Under the pieces are notes generated by a model. That model was not told where the DNA came from, did no database searches, and saw nothing but the letters and a program-made list of their open reading frames with translations. From Stemphylium vesicarium (lineage: Eukaryota > Ascomycota > Dothideomycetes > Pleosporales > Pleosporaceae), in contig QXCR01000099.1 of NCBI GenBank assembly GCA_004380135.1, positions 49,845-113,844 on the forward strand: a stretch of 64,000 bases of DNA, written 5' to 3'. The translations under genes were made by a program, and so were the position numbers. Below are positions 12,579 through 24,111 of this stretch, in pieces. Every line of letters starts with the position of its first letter. Within the stretch, counting starts at the first letter, position 1.

Positions 12579-15517
12579 ATGTCGACCGAAACAGTGCCCT
12601 CGTCGGCGGCGTCTACGCAGAAGGTGTCTCGCTATAGGAGTGTAAGGCGCGCGCAGGAGCAGCATACGCATCACTTGGGACAATACCCGCAGCAGCAACA
12701 ACAGCCACCGCAAGGAGTACCAGCAGTGCCAGCAGTCCCATCGATGCCACCAGTTCCCCCTATGCCTGCCATGCCAGAATCCCAGCCTCATAACGATGCG
12801 CCCCTCAGCAGGAGCAAGAGTCGCTACCACCGTCGTCCGACTACATCGCACGCGACCAGCCCGCCGCCCCCTCCACTACCATCGAATACGATGCCAACTG
12901 CTCCACTATCCCCTCTCGCGCAGTTACCGCCCTCCACTTCCCGAAATCGTGCCCTGAGTTCCCCGTATCAGGCGTCGCACGCCGCCAACACCGGCCAGCG
13001 CCGCCCCAGGACTGCGAAGACTCGCACAGATCCATCGCCTCCTGTTTCCGACGCGCCAAGAAACCAATCCTTCAGGGGCGATGATAGTGCGAGAGATATC
13101 CTGCAGAAGGAAAGGGAACGCCAGCGACAGCTGAAGGAGAAGTATGATGCCGAGGCGCGCGCGAGGAGGCAGGCGCAACAGGCTGAGCTAGATAGGGCCG
13201 AGCAGCTGCGCCAGGAAGAGGAGGAAGCTGCGCGCTTGCAGGAGCAGCGGAAGTTGGAAGAAGCCGAGGCGCTGCGTCGACAAAAGGACGAGCAGAGGGC
13301 AGAGCAGGAGCGTGGCAGACGATTACAAAAGGCTGAATCCCGGAAGATGGCCCAACAGAAGGAAGAAGGAATCCGAAAGGCGAAGCAGGAAGAAATCCAA
13401 CGTCAGGCGACGCTAGCAAAGCTAGAAGAGCGGACTCAAAAGGCACCCTCGTCATCTCCTCCCGTCTCACCCCCGCGACAACAAGAAGTTGGTTTCGGCA
13501 TGTTCAAGAGAAGGAAAGATGAGGCTCTGGGCCTGGACGCTCCTGCTCAATCCTCAGCCCCGCCACAGCTCACCCTCAACCTAGATAACCACGAGGAAGA
13601 TACTATCAGACCTGGAGGAGGAGGTGTGGTCCTAGGTATCGATGCGCCAACGTCAGCCGTCAATGCTGGTGACAGGGTATGTTCGTTGCTTCTTCGGTGC
13701 GATAATGAAACTAACAGATGTGACAGCGCGTCACGGTTGTATGCAACAAGAAGCGCATCTTGCTGCCTGTAACGCCCACAACTACGCCGCTTGACCTCAT
13801 CAAATGCGCTGCCACCGTTCTAACAGATCATATTGATGTTCGCACAGCCGTCATCTCGGAATTATTCACCAAAGTCAGCATCACGCGCCCTCTTCGCAAC
13901 TATGAATATGTGCGAGATGTTATGAACTCATGGGATTACGACAACCAGAATGAGCTCACGATCATCGACTCTGATATGGACGGAATCAATCAAGATGATT
14001 TGCTTGCATACAAGGTTCCAGACTCCCGGCCGGAAGGTGCGTCGTGCTTCATCCAATACTCGTCGAGGCCCGGCAAGTGGAGCAAGCGGTTCCTTACTCT
14101 CCGCCCTGATGGCCAGCTCATCATGGCGAAGAATGAAAAGACCAAAGAAAAGGACCAAGAAAACATCTGCACACTTACAGACTACGACATCTACACCATC
14201 ACCCAGCAGAAGCTAGCAAAGGTCAAGCCACCAAAGAAGATATGCTATGCGGTGAAGAGTATGCAAAAGTCGAACATTTTTGCAGACGAGTCGCAATATG
14301 TTCACTTTTTCTGCACAAATGATCGCAACACGGCCAACACTTTCTACCGGGCTCTACAGACATGGCGAAGTTGGTATCTCAAGCATCAAAAGGGCGAGGG
14401 GTTGAAGAAGAAGAGCCCAGCACAGCGGAATATTCAAGGCAACGCAGCGGGTCCACAGTCGTCCTCTCACACGCGTGGCGAATCAGTGGGGTCGCATTAT
14501 CAGCTCGGTGCTTTCTCGTCACTACTGGATATGGATAGTTTCAACAAGACGCTAGATGAGATTGAGGTCCACAAGCCAGGAGAGTTTCCGGATGACAAAC
14601 CTCTATCGAAACTCGATAGCAGAGGAATTCACACAAGGAAGAAGTCGATACGTGTGAAGCAACCACCTCCAACTGCTATGAGTAGACATGGGGTGGGCAA
14701 GCAAAGCCTATCGCAGCCAGCTTCCCGACAGGTGTCTGGACGACGCAGCTTCGACGGACAAGAGGAAGATGAATTTTCTTCTACCGGGCTTTTGGGAAAG
14801 ACCTACACGGAACGTCAAGCAGCAGTACAAGCACGTGAGCAATCGGGGCAATCGGGGCCGTTCACAGAAGGGCCGTCACTACTGAACAACGTGGGTCGCT
14901 TGGGCCAGCCATCGAATGACAGCGGCCTCAAGCGCAACACTTCAGTTCGCAGTAATCACCATCGACGGACTTCGAGTGAGCTCCAAAGAAGTGCGTCGAA
15001 GCGTGTTCCAGGCATGCCTGAGCCCTTGGTTGATCTCACGCCACAATATCGTCCGCCACCACAGCATCTTAATAAGGGGAAAGGTTACAATCCAGGAGCG
15101 GGTGCAGGTCCACTCGTGGAAAGTGCAACTTCAATCGAAGAGGCCATCAAAGTACCTTCGTCAACAGATTGGCGGGCGGGTCGTCCTGGTACATCACGCG
15201 GTGCGCATGGCACGTACGGCGCTGGTGGTCACGAGCGCACACGGTCGCTCAAAGGTCGTGGCGAGCCCCTTGCCGCATATACTTTCAACAACCATTCCGC
15301 CACTCCAGAGGATGCTAGCAAGGCTTTTACAGGCGGCGGTTTGCTTGCTCAAGCTGGCTACTCTCAAGGCACAGACATCAAGGGCAGAGGTGTCATAGAT
15401 GGCAGCAGAGCCAAGGGCCCGATGGTGAATCTCGCATCGGGCAATGAGTTTGCACAGGGGAGTTTGTTGGGTGCGATGCCGAGTGCCCCACCGATTATTG
15501 ATCGAAGTGGGAAGTAG
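12579..15517 (+). CDS. RA-PH domain scaffold protein with central coiled coil
   Basis: Two exons, 12579-13676 and 13727-15517, with a 50-nt intron (GTATGT..CAG); 962 aa. The start is the ATG of MSTETVPSSA; an in-frame ATG at 12495 lies in what looks like leader. Residues 30-150 are Pro/Gln/Ser-rich. Residues 170-290 form a long Glu/Arg/Gln-rich coiled coil. A Ras-association-like domain follows (RVTVVCNKKRILLPV, with TPLDLIKCAATVL), then a PH domain at about 470-590 (ASCFIQYSSRPGKWSKRFLTL to LQTWRSWYLKH). The C-terminus is disordered and rich in Ser and Arg. The RA-then-PH order is that of Grb7/RIAM/lamellipodin adaptors, which link small GTPases and phosphoinositides to actin. A role in polarised growth is inference. 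Confidence 0.8.
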
Positions 15518-16887
15518 CGATTGCTGCAAGATGGGTAGTTCGCGGGCGGAACGATTACCCAAAAGGATCTTGGCGTATTTTGTTTGTGTGCGATTTTAGC
15601 CTGATATCCTCTGTTTTCCTTCAAGTTTGCTCTCCTTTGTGTGTTTGGATCAACGGCCTTGGTACTCGAGTATAATAGATTCCGGAAAATGAAGAGGAAA
15701 TAGAATCGAGGTTTGTTTACGACCGGGTAGATAATGAAAGCTTTGAATTGATACCAAGATTCCCATGGGCCTAGACGCCACTAGCTGAAAACTTGGCACG
15801 TTATGCCACATAGTGAGCCCGAGGACAGTCCTTGCAACACGAGCAACGTCTGCGGAGGCCAACTTTTGGGCTGTGTTCCTCCGATCATCTCTCCGATCCT
15901 TACGGCAGAGTCACACGCAACGGCAGTGGCTGTTGCTGACGTTCACGTGCCCATCTCCGCCTCCACTCGTGACCCACAAATATGGCTGCGGAGAGAGTAG
16001 CGTGCTGGCGACTTCACCCACCGTTCGAAGCGGGAACCCCGCAATTGTCGGCGTTATGACGGAGCACTGCAGCAAGCGGACATGCAGCCGCTTCGGCATG
16101 TTGCCAATGCGTGAATCTCTTCATCCAGCGTGATGCTGTCCATTTTCCTCTCAAGCGTCCAGATGCGGGTCGAGGATGGACGAGCAGTCAGAAAAATAAG
16201 CGAGCAGCCCGACGAGATCGGTCGATGCTCCGCCTTTCATTTCCACGAAGAAACTGTTGAGTTGTTGACTCGCGGGCGCGCCCGTTGCGCTACAGGCTCA
16301 AAATCAGAGGCGCCGACACGGTGGGGGAGAGATTCTGCTTGCTTTACGTCGGTGACTGCGCAATGGCAGCAGATGAGAAGCTTTATGTAGAAATGATAGA
16401 CGGGCGCCATGGCTAGCAAACCAGCTTAACGCAACGGGCAGCGAGAGCCGACGGGACTACGTCACTCTCGACGAGCGACAATCGCCTGGGGAGCTCTGAC
16501 CCGAGCATCCCAACCTCTCCACGCCTAGGCTAACCAACGCTCGTGCACCAGACAATAGCGGCCCAGCACATCTCACCCATTCAACGGCTGTGCAGAGCGT
16601 CTTTTTCAAAGTATTAGATAGGCTCGTCTCGCTGCCAATTTTATTCGGACAGACTCAATTGCTCTTGCGGCTGCACAAGATCCTGTTGGCGACCAACAGC
16701 GACTAAATCCTCGTACTCAGTCCCCCGGGAGTAGTCCAACCGCTTGTCTAGCGCGGCAACCCGCAGTAGTCTGACCAAGCACCGAGCTCAAGCTCCATCG
16801 ACCCTTCTTCAACTCTCCCTTCCTAAACAGACCTCTCCGTCTGCCATTGCGCCCTCACACCGCTCACCTCACACTACACCGCACACA
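15518..16887. other. Intergenic region upstream of glycogen synthase
   Basis: About 1.4 kb between the RA-PH gene and glycogen synthase. The last 150 bp before the start codon are pyrimidine-rich, as in many fungal leaders. No gene seen; short frames around 15803-16390 have no domain. Confidence 0.45.
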
Positions 16888-19203
16888 ATGGCTACACAGG
16901 CGCGAGACGTGCAGAATCACGCTCTCTTCGAGGTTGCGACCGAAGTCGCAAACAGAGGTAGCTATTCGTCCGGAATTGGCTCCAATCGCAAATACTGACG
17001 CAAACCAGTCGGTGGTATCTACTCTGTCCTTAAATCCAAGGCCCAAGTCACGACCGCCGAGTATGGCGCTGCATACACTCTTTTGGGCCCATGGAACAGG
17101 GCTTCGGTATGCGCAATCACCATCTCTCGTACAAGCAATGCTTACAAAATATAGGCAGCCGTCGAAGTCGAGCCAATCGAGCCCAAAGACCCAGCTCTGG
17201 TAGCCACTATCAAGTCCATGGACGAACGTGGCGTCAAAACGCTGTACGGACGATGGTTGATCGACGGTGCCCCACGTGTTCTCCTCTTCGACACTGGCAC
17301 TGGCTACAGGTGGCTCGATGAGTGGAAGGGCGACCTCTGGTCTTCCACGGGCATTCCCTCACCGCCAGGCGATTCTGAGACCAACGAGGCTATCGTTTTC
17401 GGTTACCTCATTGCATGGTTTCTGGGAGAGGTAAGAATGACCCATTCGAAATCGCCGGTCCTTGTGCTAATTGGTTTCCCAGTACGTCTTCCACGAGAAG
17501 AAGCGCGCCGTCATTGTCCAGTTCCACGAGTGGCTGGCAGGTGTTGCAGTCCCTCTTTGCAAGAAGCGCCGCATCGATGTAACCACCATCTTCACCACGC
17601 ACGCTACTCTTCTCGGTCGCTACCTCTGCGCCGGCTCAGTAGATTTCTACAACAACCTTCAATACTTCGATGTCGATGCTGAGGCAGGAAAGCGTGGTAT
17701 CTACCACCGTTACTGCATCGAGCGCGCCGCTACGCACGCCGCCGATGTCTTCACAACGGTTTCTCACATCACTGCGTATGAGAGCGAGCATCTATTGAAG
17801 CGAAAGCCCGATGGTGTGCTGCCCAATGGCCTGAACGTTAAGAAGTTCTCAGCTACCCACGAGTTCCAGAACTTGCATCAGCAGGCCAAGGTCAAGATCA
17901 ACGACTTTGTGCGAGGACATTTCTACGGTCATAACGACTTTGATCCCGAGAACACTCTCTACTTCTTCACAGCCGGTCGCTACGAGTACCGGAATAAGGG
18001 TGTCGACATGTTCATCGAATCATTAGCGCGTTTGAACCACAAGATGAAGAACGAGAACTCCAACATGACCGTAGTTGCTTTCATCATTCTGCCTGCGCAG
18101 ACAACCTCTCTTTCGGTCGATTCGCTCAAGGGACAGGCGGTTATCAAGGCGCTCCACGATAGTGTCAACAACATCGCCGAGAATGTCGCCAAGAAGCTGT
18201 TCGAGCGTTCTCTGACCTGGACAGAAGGCTCCGAGCTACCTGAGGACAAGGACCTGATTACGCCTGCCGACAAGATCTTGCTTCGCAGAAGGTTGTTTGC
18301 CATGAAGCGCCACAACCTCCCGCCCATCGTTACCCACAACATGGTCAACGATGCTGAGGACCCTGTCCTGAACCAATTGCGCCGCTGCCAGCTTTTCAAC
18401 CACCCTTCTGACCGTGTCAAGGTTGTATTCCACCCAGAGTTCTTGAACTCGGCGAACCCAGTCCTGCCTCTCGATTACGATGACTTCGTCCGTGGAACCC
18501 ATCTTGGTGTCTTCTCATCATACTACGAGCCATGGGGTTACACTCCTGCTGAGTGCACCGTAATGGGTGTACCCAGTATCACAACCAACCTCTCTGGTTT
18601 CGGTTGCTACATGGAGGAGCTGATCGAGAACGCTCAGGACTACGGTATCTACATTGTAGACCGAAGAATGAAGGGCGTGGACGATTCAGTCAACCAGCTT
18701 GTCGACTACATGTTCGAGTTCACCAAGAAGAGCAAGCGCCAGCGCATCAACCAGCGTAACAGGACAGAGCGTCTCAGTGACTTGCTGGACTGGAAGCGTA
18801 TGGGCTTGGAGTACGTCAAGGCTCGCCAATTGGCTCTCCGACGAGCATACCCTGCCGCATATGAAGACGACGAGGAGCCAGACTTCTTTAGCTCGCAAGA
18901 CGTCAAGATTTCGAGGCCGCTGTCGGAGCCTGGGTCGCCCCGCGAACGCTCGGGTATGATGACTCCTGGTGACTTTGCTTCGTTGCAAGAAGGCCGCGAA
19001 GGATTGAGCACCGAAGATTACATTGCGTGGAAGCTTCCGTAAGTGGCCACTACATTAACAACGCTGTATATCGCTAACAACTGCACAGTGAAGAAGAAGA
19101 GGCCGATGATTTTACCTTCCCGCTCACTCTGAAGACGAAGAGTAAGCCTAATTCAGGCGCCAATACCCCAACACTGCCTGCTGCAGTAAACGGTACTGAC
19201 TAG
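16888..19203 (+). CDS. gsy1: Glycogen [starch] synthase (GT3)
   Basis: Transfers glucose from UDP-glucose to the non-reducing end of glycogen in the cytosol. Five exons: 16888-16957, 17009-17106, 17155-17430, 17483-19038 and 19089-19203; 704 aa, the usual length for fungal glycogen synthase. Recognisable segments are VGGIYSVLKSKAQVTT at the N-terminus, GRWLIDGAPRVLLFDTGTG, FTTHATLLGRYLCAG and the catalytic E-x7-E region (EPWGYTPAECTVMGVPSITT). The tail carries a Ser/Thr-rich regulatory segment, ISRPLSEPGSPRERSGMMTP, like the phosphorylated C-terminal sites of yeast Gsy2, and probably controlled by kinases and glucose-6-phosphate as in yeast. The acceptor of exon 3 (ATAG, 17151-17154) is weak, and a neighbouring AG four bases on would change one residue block. 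Confidence 0.96.
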
Positions 19204-20804
19204 ATGTTCTTTTTGCTAGGGTGACGAGATACGAACGAGGAAGAGAAGCCCTGACTTCCGAAATTGCATTGATCTATTCCCTTACGTCCGACTTGATTTT
19301 ACATTCACGTACTGCATTGGAGAGAAGCGGGTGGTGAGAGGTGGGATGAGGTGTGTCCTGGTATGACAGCGGGCACGTGTATTCTAGGGATGATAATATA
19401 AGAGTCTGTCAGCCCACTTGATTGTCCTTGCACGGTCCGATTTTGTGAAAACGATTGATGCCGGAGCTTCCGAACAAGACCGAATACGCGTCTTTGGAAC
19501 AATATATGCCTCAGTGACCTCATGCCCAGGGCCGTCCAAAGGGGAGGAGATGCGGAAGCGCAAAGCCAAGCTCACCGAATCGGACTCCAAGATTCATCAC
19601 TGACGTCTACACAAATGCATTCGGAAAAAGCCAGCAGTGAACCGGTCAAGCCACAGATGAGGCATAGAGCCTCTCCACTGCCGGGATGACGGCACGATTG
19701 TTGAGCCCAGGTGGCTGAACGGCACGGCAGCCAGGTGTGGCGCGGCTGGGCATTGAGGCGCAGCAGTCGCTTCACCAAAACAAAGGGGAAAGGGCGGCTA
19801 CGCGTATGTCGGCCGACGCGACCGTTGTCCGGGACTTGGGATGGCGTGCATGTCATTTTGTTTCAGGGTCGAATGCCTGTTTCGGCGCAAGATAGGGTGT
19901 GAGGCCGATTACTGGAGCGAAGCCAGGGTTTTACTTGTTCAAACCCTGAACTTTGTTGTCGTTGCTTTATTATGGTGTGTGTAAGACGGGGCAGCTTTGG
20001 CGAAAGGAAGGAAGCAACAGACGCGATACCTACTGCGAAAAGCATTGATTCTCCACGAGTAGTAGCAAAAAGAATGGCCTTATCGTTTATCTTAATCTCT
20101 GGGTCGGGTTCAAGTGTGGAGGGGCGCATTGTGCATCATGACCCCGAACTGGACTGACTGTTCACGCGACGCGGGGATATAGGCGGGGCGGAGCGGGAGG
20201 AACAAGGTGGAATGTATGACTATGTTACAAGGTGCATACATGAGTACATTAGTCGAGTCCACGTCGACGTGCGCATGATTCATTGAGGTGTAGTGTGAGT
20301 TTAGGTGTGGTATATGCAGGCAGCTTGATTGGGTTGACTATCTCTAGGTACAGGGGTGGGCCATAAAAACTCCGGTTGCGATACCCAAGGCTGGGCGCGC
20401 AGCGTTCCGCGGCCTCGTCGCCCCTTAGCGTCGTCATTCGCCGCACCGCGACAAGCCGGCAATCTTTCGTGATATTCAACCAGCATTCCCACCCTGAGTC
20501 CCGTAGTCCACTCCCTTTTGAACCATACCCACACACCTTTCCTGCCCTTCAATATGCATCCTGACGGATCTTTCTTGCGACGCGCTACCGGGTCGGTCCG
20601 TTGACGCCTTTCTGGCGCGCGCGCTGATTAACCCTCGATAACTCAGCTCTTTCCGCACCAAACTTCCAAACCAACACCCGTCCCTTTATAACCCTCTCTC
20701 TCTCTCACACCAAATAAACTTTCTGATCGTCGCACGACCCGAATCCTCGGTCACAACTACACGCGCCTTTTTGATTCCCGCCTCGAGGGCGACCGGACGC
20801 AAGC
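19204..20804. other. Intergenic region upstream of TRK transporter
   Basis: About 1.6 kb. The last 120 bp hold a TATA-like element and a CT repeat (listed separately). No gene seen; short open frames at 19305-19902 and 20249-20661 show no domain. Confidence 0.45.
20685..20718 (+). promoter_or_regulatory. TATA-like element followed by CT tract
   Basis: TTTATAA lies about 110 bp upstream of the TRK start codon and runs straight into CCC(TC)n. A TATA element followed by a pyrimidine tract is a common core-promoter arrangement in filamentous fungi. Position relative to the real transcription start is unknown. Confidence 0.4.
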
Positions 20805-23489
20805 ATGTTCGGCCCTCCCATGGCCATGTTCGCATGGCTGAAGAAGTACACACCTTCTTCTCTGAAGTCGATCACGCCGCATGCGAACTTTATAACTTTA
20901 CACTGTAAGCAACGCCTGAAGACGGAGATTTTTCTTTGTGAGGCTAACGTAAGAGTAGATTCGTACATCATCGGCTGGACGCTCATTGGATCCGTCATCA
21001 TGTACGGCAATGGTCGCATTCCATATGTCGATGCGCTCTTCTTCGCCAGCGGCGCAGCGACACAAAGTGGCCTGAACACGTACGTAGATCTCCCTTCTGG
21101 TATATGGGGGCCGCATACTGACTGCGCATACAGAATTGACATTAATACGCTGGATTTATATCAACAGATCACCGTATACCTCATGGCCTGCGTATGCACG
21201 CCTATTTTCATTCACAGCTCCGTCGTTGTCGTACGCCTCTATTGGTTCGAAAAGCGTTTCCAGAACATCGTGCTCGAAAGGGGCAACAAGAGTGGCCGGA
21301 CTCGAACATTATCAAAACGGAAGAGCGAAATGAAGACGATTCCGGAGAGAGATCCAGGACAAGAAGAACAGGCGGTGGGAGCACGCGAGATCCGAGTCAT
21401 GCGCGGCTCCAGTGGGCATGCGCATGGCGGCACAATCGAGAACGAATACGCTTTTAGTGACGGACTGGACTATACCGGTAATGGCATCCGCCCCAGACGA
21501 TCTAGTTCCAGTGAAGATGAGATGCCTCCATTTGTTCGGCCTGAAACTCCAGTACAAAACACACCATCGGGTATCGTGTGGGCAGATAGGCTTAGTACGC
21601 CAACCAACCAGAAAGACAGCAGAGAATCCTTGGAGGAATCTCCCGGTGGCCGCCTTCCACAGACCAACAAGGAGCGAAGTATTGCTTTTGTGGAAGCTCA
21701 GCGCAATCCTACCGCGAGGAACAAACTACGCATTCCGGGTCCACGGGACTTCGACCAAGGTCTCATTCCCGAAGCAGTCCCAGGAGAAGAGCTAGATCGA
21801 GTTGCGAGCAGGATCTCGCATGACTCTCAAGTCGATCCCCATACCAAACGCGAGCGCTCCAATTCATTACCTCATGCCTTGAACGGAGACGACCGACCTT
21901 TCAAGAACCACATTACCATCGACGTACCCGATACACAACGGCGTCCTACCAAGCACTCCGTTTACGACCGAACACGAACCAATGAGGGAGACTCGAGTGA
22001 GCCTAACCAATCAATGCACCTCCGCAACAGATCACGCTCAAGGACTCTTACTAGCTTCCTTACTAGGAATAAGGATGAAGACGAAGACCCTATGCCCTAC
22101 CTCAGCTGGACGCCTACTCTGGGACGTAACTCGAATTTCGTCGATCTGACTGAAGAGCAAAGAGAGGAGCTTGGCGGTATCGAATACCGGGCTCTGAAAC
22201 TCCTTGCCGTCATCCTCATCGTCTTCTACCTTGGCTGGCACACCATCGGCGTCATCTGTCTGGCGCCCTGGATCACGCATGATTCATACTACAGCGGAGT
22301 AGTCAGGGACGTCGGCATCGATCCTACCTGGTGGGGCTTCTTCACTCCCGCTTCCCTGTTCAACGATCTGGGATTTACTCTTACGCCAGACTCTATGATT
22401 TCTTTCCAACTAGCCGTATGGCCCTTGGTACTGGGAACGTTCCTGATCATCATCGGTAACACTGGATTTCCTTGTATGCTCCGTTTCACCATCTGGATGT
22501 ACTCCAAGATGGTGCCTAAGAGCAGTGCGGTTTGGGAAGAACTTCGATTTTTGCTGGATCACCCACGTCGATGCTTCACACTGCTGTTTCCAAGCAAAGC
22601 AAACTGGTGGTTATTCTGGATTCTAGTCATCCTGAACGGTGTCGATCTCATCTTCTTCATCATTCTCGATCTCAACGACCCAACCGTCACATCCCTCTCC
22701 GGCGGCCACCGATTCCTCGCCGGTCTCTTCCAGGCCGCCTCAACCCGTACCGCCGGTTTCGCCGTGGTCAACATCGCCGACCTCCACCCGGCCGTCCAAG
22801 TCAGCTACCTAGTCATGATGTACATTTCCATCTTCCCCATCGCCATGTCAATCCGCCAATCCAACGTCTACGAAGAGAAATCGCTGGGCGTCTGGGCCGC
22901 CGACGACGAAGACGACACGCAATCGAGCTACCTGTCCCACCACTTACGCCGCCAACTCTCCTTCGACCTCTGGTTCGTCTTCCTCGGCTTCTTCCTCATC
23001 GCCATCATCGAAGGCGAGCGCCTCGAAAACACAAACGAATACGCCTTCAGCCTCTACTCGGTCCTCTTCGAAATCGTCTCCGCATACGGCACCGTCGGTC
23101 TCAGCCAAGGGTTTCCCGGCTTCAATACCTCCTTCTCAGGCCAATTCAAAACTCTCTCTAAACTCATCATCATCGCTATGCAGATCCGTGGCCGCCACCG
23201 TGGTCTACCGTACGCCCTTGATCGCGCTATTCTACTCCCTTCGGAAACTCTCCACCAAAAGGAAAATGAAGATGCGACGAGACGGGCAAGACGCAGTAGT
23301 AATGCCATGGATATGGGGCTTACCATGAGTATGGATGGGATTACTAGGACCGGCACGGGACTTAGTAGACGTAGTACGGCAAGTGGGGAGAGAGCTGTAT
23401 CGCAGAGTAAACCTCAGCAACTTAAACGGATTTTGAGCGGTGCGTTTAGCGCGGGGCCTACGGGTCAGTATAGAGAAAAGAGGAACTAG
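20805..23489 (+). CDS. TRK-type high-affinity potassium transporter
   Basis: Plasma-membrane K+ uptake carrier of the Trk/Ktr/HKT superfamily. The whole span is one open frame (894 codons), but two 54-nt stop-free introns are inferred: 20905-20958 (GTAAGC..TAG) and 21080-21133 (GTACGT..CAG). Removing them joins FITLHY to SYIIGWTLIGSV and restores the conserved block SGAATQSGLNTIDINT, giving 858 aa. Family marks are that pore-loop block, a large Ser/Arg-rich cytoplasmic loop between the first and second M1-P-M2 units (about residues 130-430), the pore loop FQAASTRTAGFAVVN, the following helix SYLVMMYISIFPIAMS, and KLIIIAMQIRGRHRGLPYAL near the end. The upstream ATG was taken; in-frame ATGs at 20820 and 20826 are alternatives. 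Confidence 0.95.
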   Translation: MFGPPMAMFAWLKKYTPSSLKSITPHANFITLHCKQRLKTEIFLCEANVRVDSYIIGWTLIGSVIMYGNGRIPYVDALFFASGAATQSGLNTYVDLPSGIWGPHTDCAYRIDINTLDLYQQITVYLMACVCTPIFIHSSVVVVRLYWFEKRFQNIVLERGNKSGRTRTLSKRKSEMKTIPERDPGQEEQAVGAREIRVMRGSSGHAHGGTIENEYAFSDGLDYTGNGIRPRRSSSSEDEMPPFVRPETPVQNTPSGIVWADRLSTPTNQKDSRESLEESPGGRLPQTNKERSIAFVEAQRNPTARNKLRIPGPRDFDQGLIPEAVPGEELDRVASRISHDSQVDPHTKRERSNSLPHALNGDDRPFKNHITIDVPDTQRRPTKHSVYDRTRTNEGDSSEPNQSMHLRNRSRSRTLTSFLTRNKDEDEDPMPYLSWTPTLGRNSNFVDLTEEQREELGGIEYRALKLLAVILIVFYLGWHTIGVICLAPWITHDSYYSGVVRDVGIDPTWWGFFTPASLFNDLGFTLTPDSMISFQLAVWPLVLGTFLIIIGNTGFPCMLRFTIWMYSKMVPKSSAVWEELRFLLDHPRRCFTLLFPSKANWWLFWILVILNGVDLIFFIILDLNDPTVTSLSGGHRFLAGLFQAASTRTAGFAVVNIADLHPAVQVSYLVMMYISIFPIAMSIRQSNVYEEKSLGVWAADDEDDTQSSYLSHHLRRQLSFDLWFVFLGFFLIAIIEGERLENTNEYAFSLYSVLFEIVSAYGTVGLSQGFPGFNTSFSGQFKTLSKLIIIAMQIRGRHRGLPYALDRAILLPSETLHQKENEDATRRARRSSNAMDMGLTMSMDGITRTGTGLSRRSTASGERAVSQSKPQQLKRILSGAFSAGPTGQYREKRN

Positions 23490-24111
23490 AAGTTTCTCCT
23501 TTGGTCTTGCATCACCGATTTTTCCGCTTTTTTTTTGTCCTGGTTGTTGTTTATTGGCCGGGTTTCATGGGCATGTCTTTTTTTTGGCGTTAGCAAAGGT
23601 ATAGGTGCGCATGTGAATTGGGATACGGGCTGTTGTTAAAAATTTCTGTTCAAGGGCTTGGGCTTGGGTTATTTTAGATTTGATAGCGTTTTTTTGCGTG
23701 GGATTTTGCGACGAGGGCGTTTTTGGGGATCTGGGGGTTTGAAAGTCTTGGTATATACGTCTTCTTTGCTTGCCGAATGCAAACATACACTTTTGAGATG
23801 ACGTGCTATGCTAGCTCTGACGTGATCGAATTACACACATTCTTTTCAAGAGTAAGACTGCTTTGTGATGAGTTCGTAGCGTATCCATCAAGTACACTAA
23901 GATTTGTAAATCATCAAGCGTTGCTAGTCGGATGATTGTTTACAACATACATCGCAACAATAGTATTGAAGACATCATGAAGATGCGATATAAATATCAA
24001 CCAGGCTAGCCGTATACCACAACGGGATTCAGAATCACGTTTGGTCTCCAGATTGTCGAGACAAGTTACTGCACGAATTCACACCCGGCCGCCGGGGGCA
24101 TTGTCGTTCAG
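23490..24111. other. Convergent intergenic region
   Basis: Spacer of 622 bp between the TRK stop and the 3' end of the MFS pseudogene, with T-rich runs near 23530 and 23580. No gene seen. Confidence 0.45.

Noticed and set aside
22532..23161. 209-codon Arg/Pro-rich open frame on the plus strand
   Set aside because: Frame-shifted shadow within the TRK coding region.
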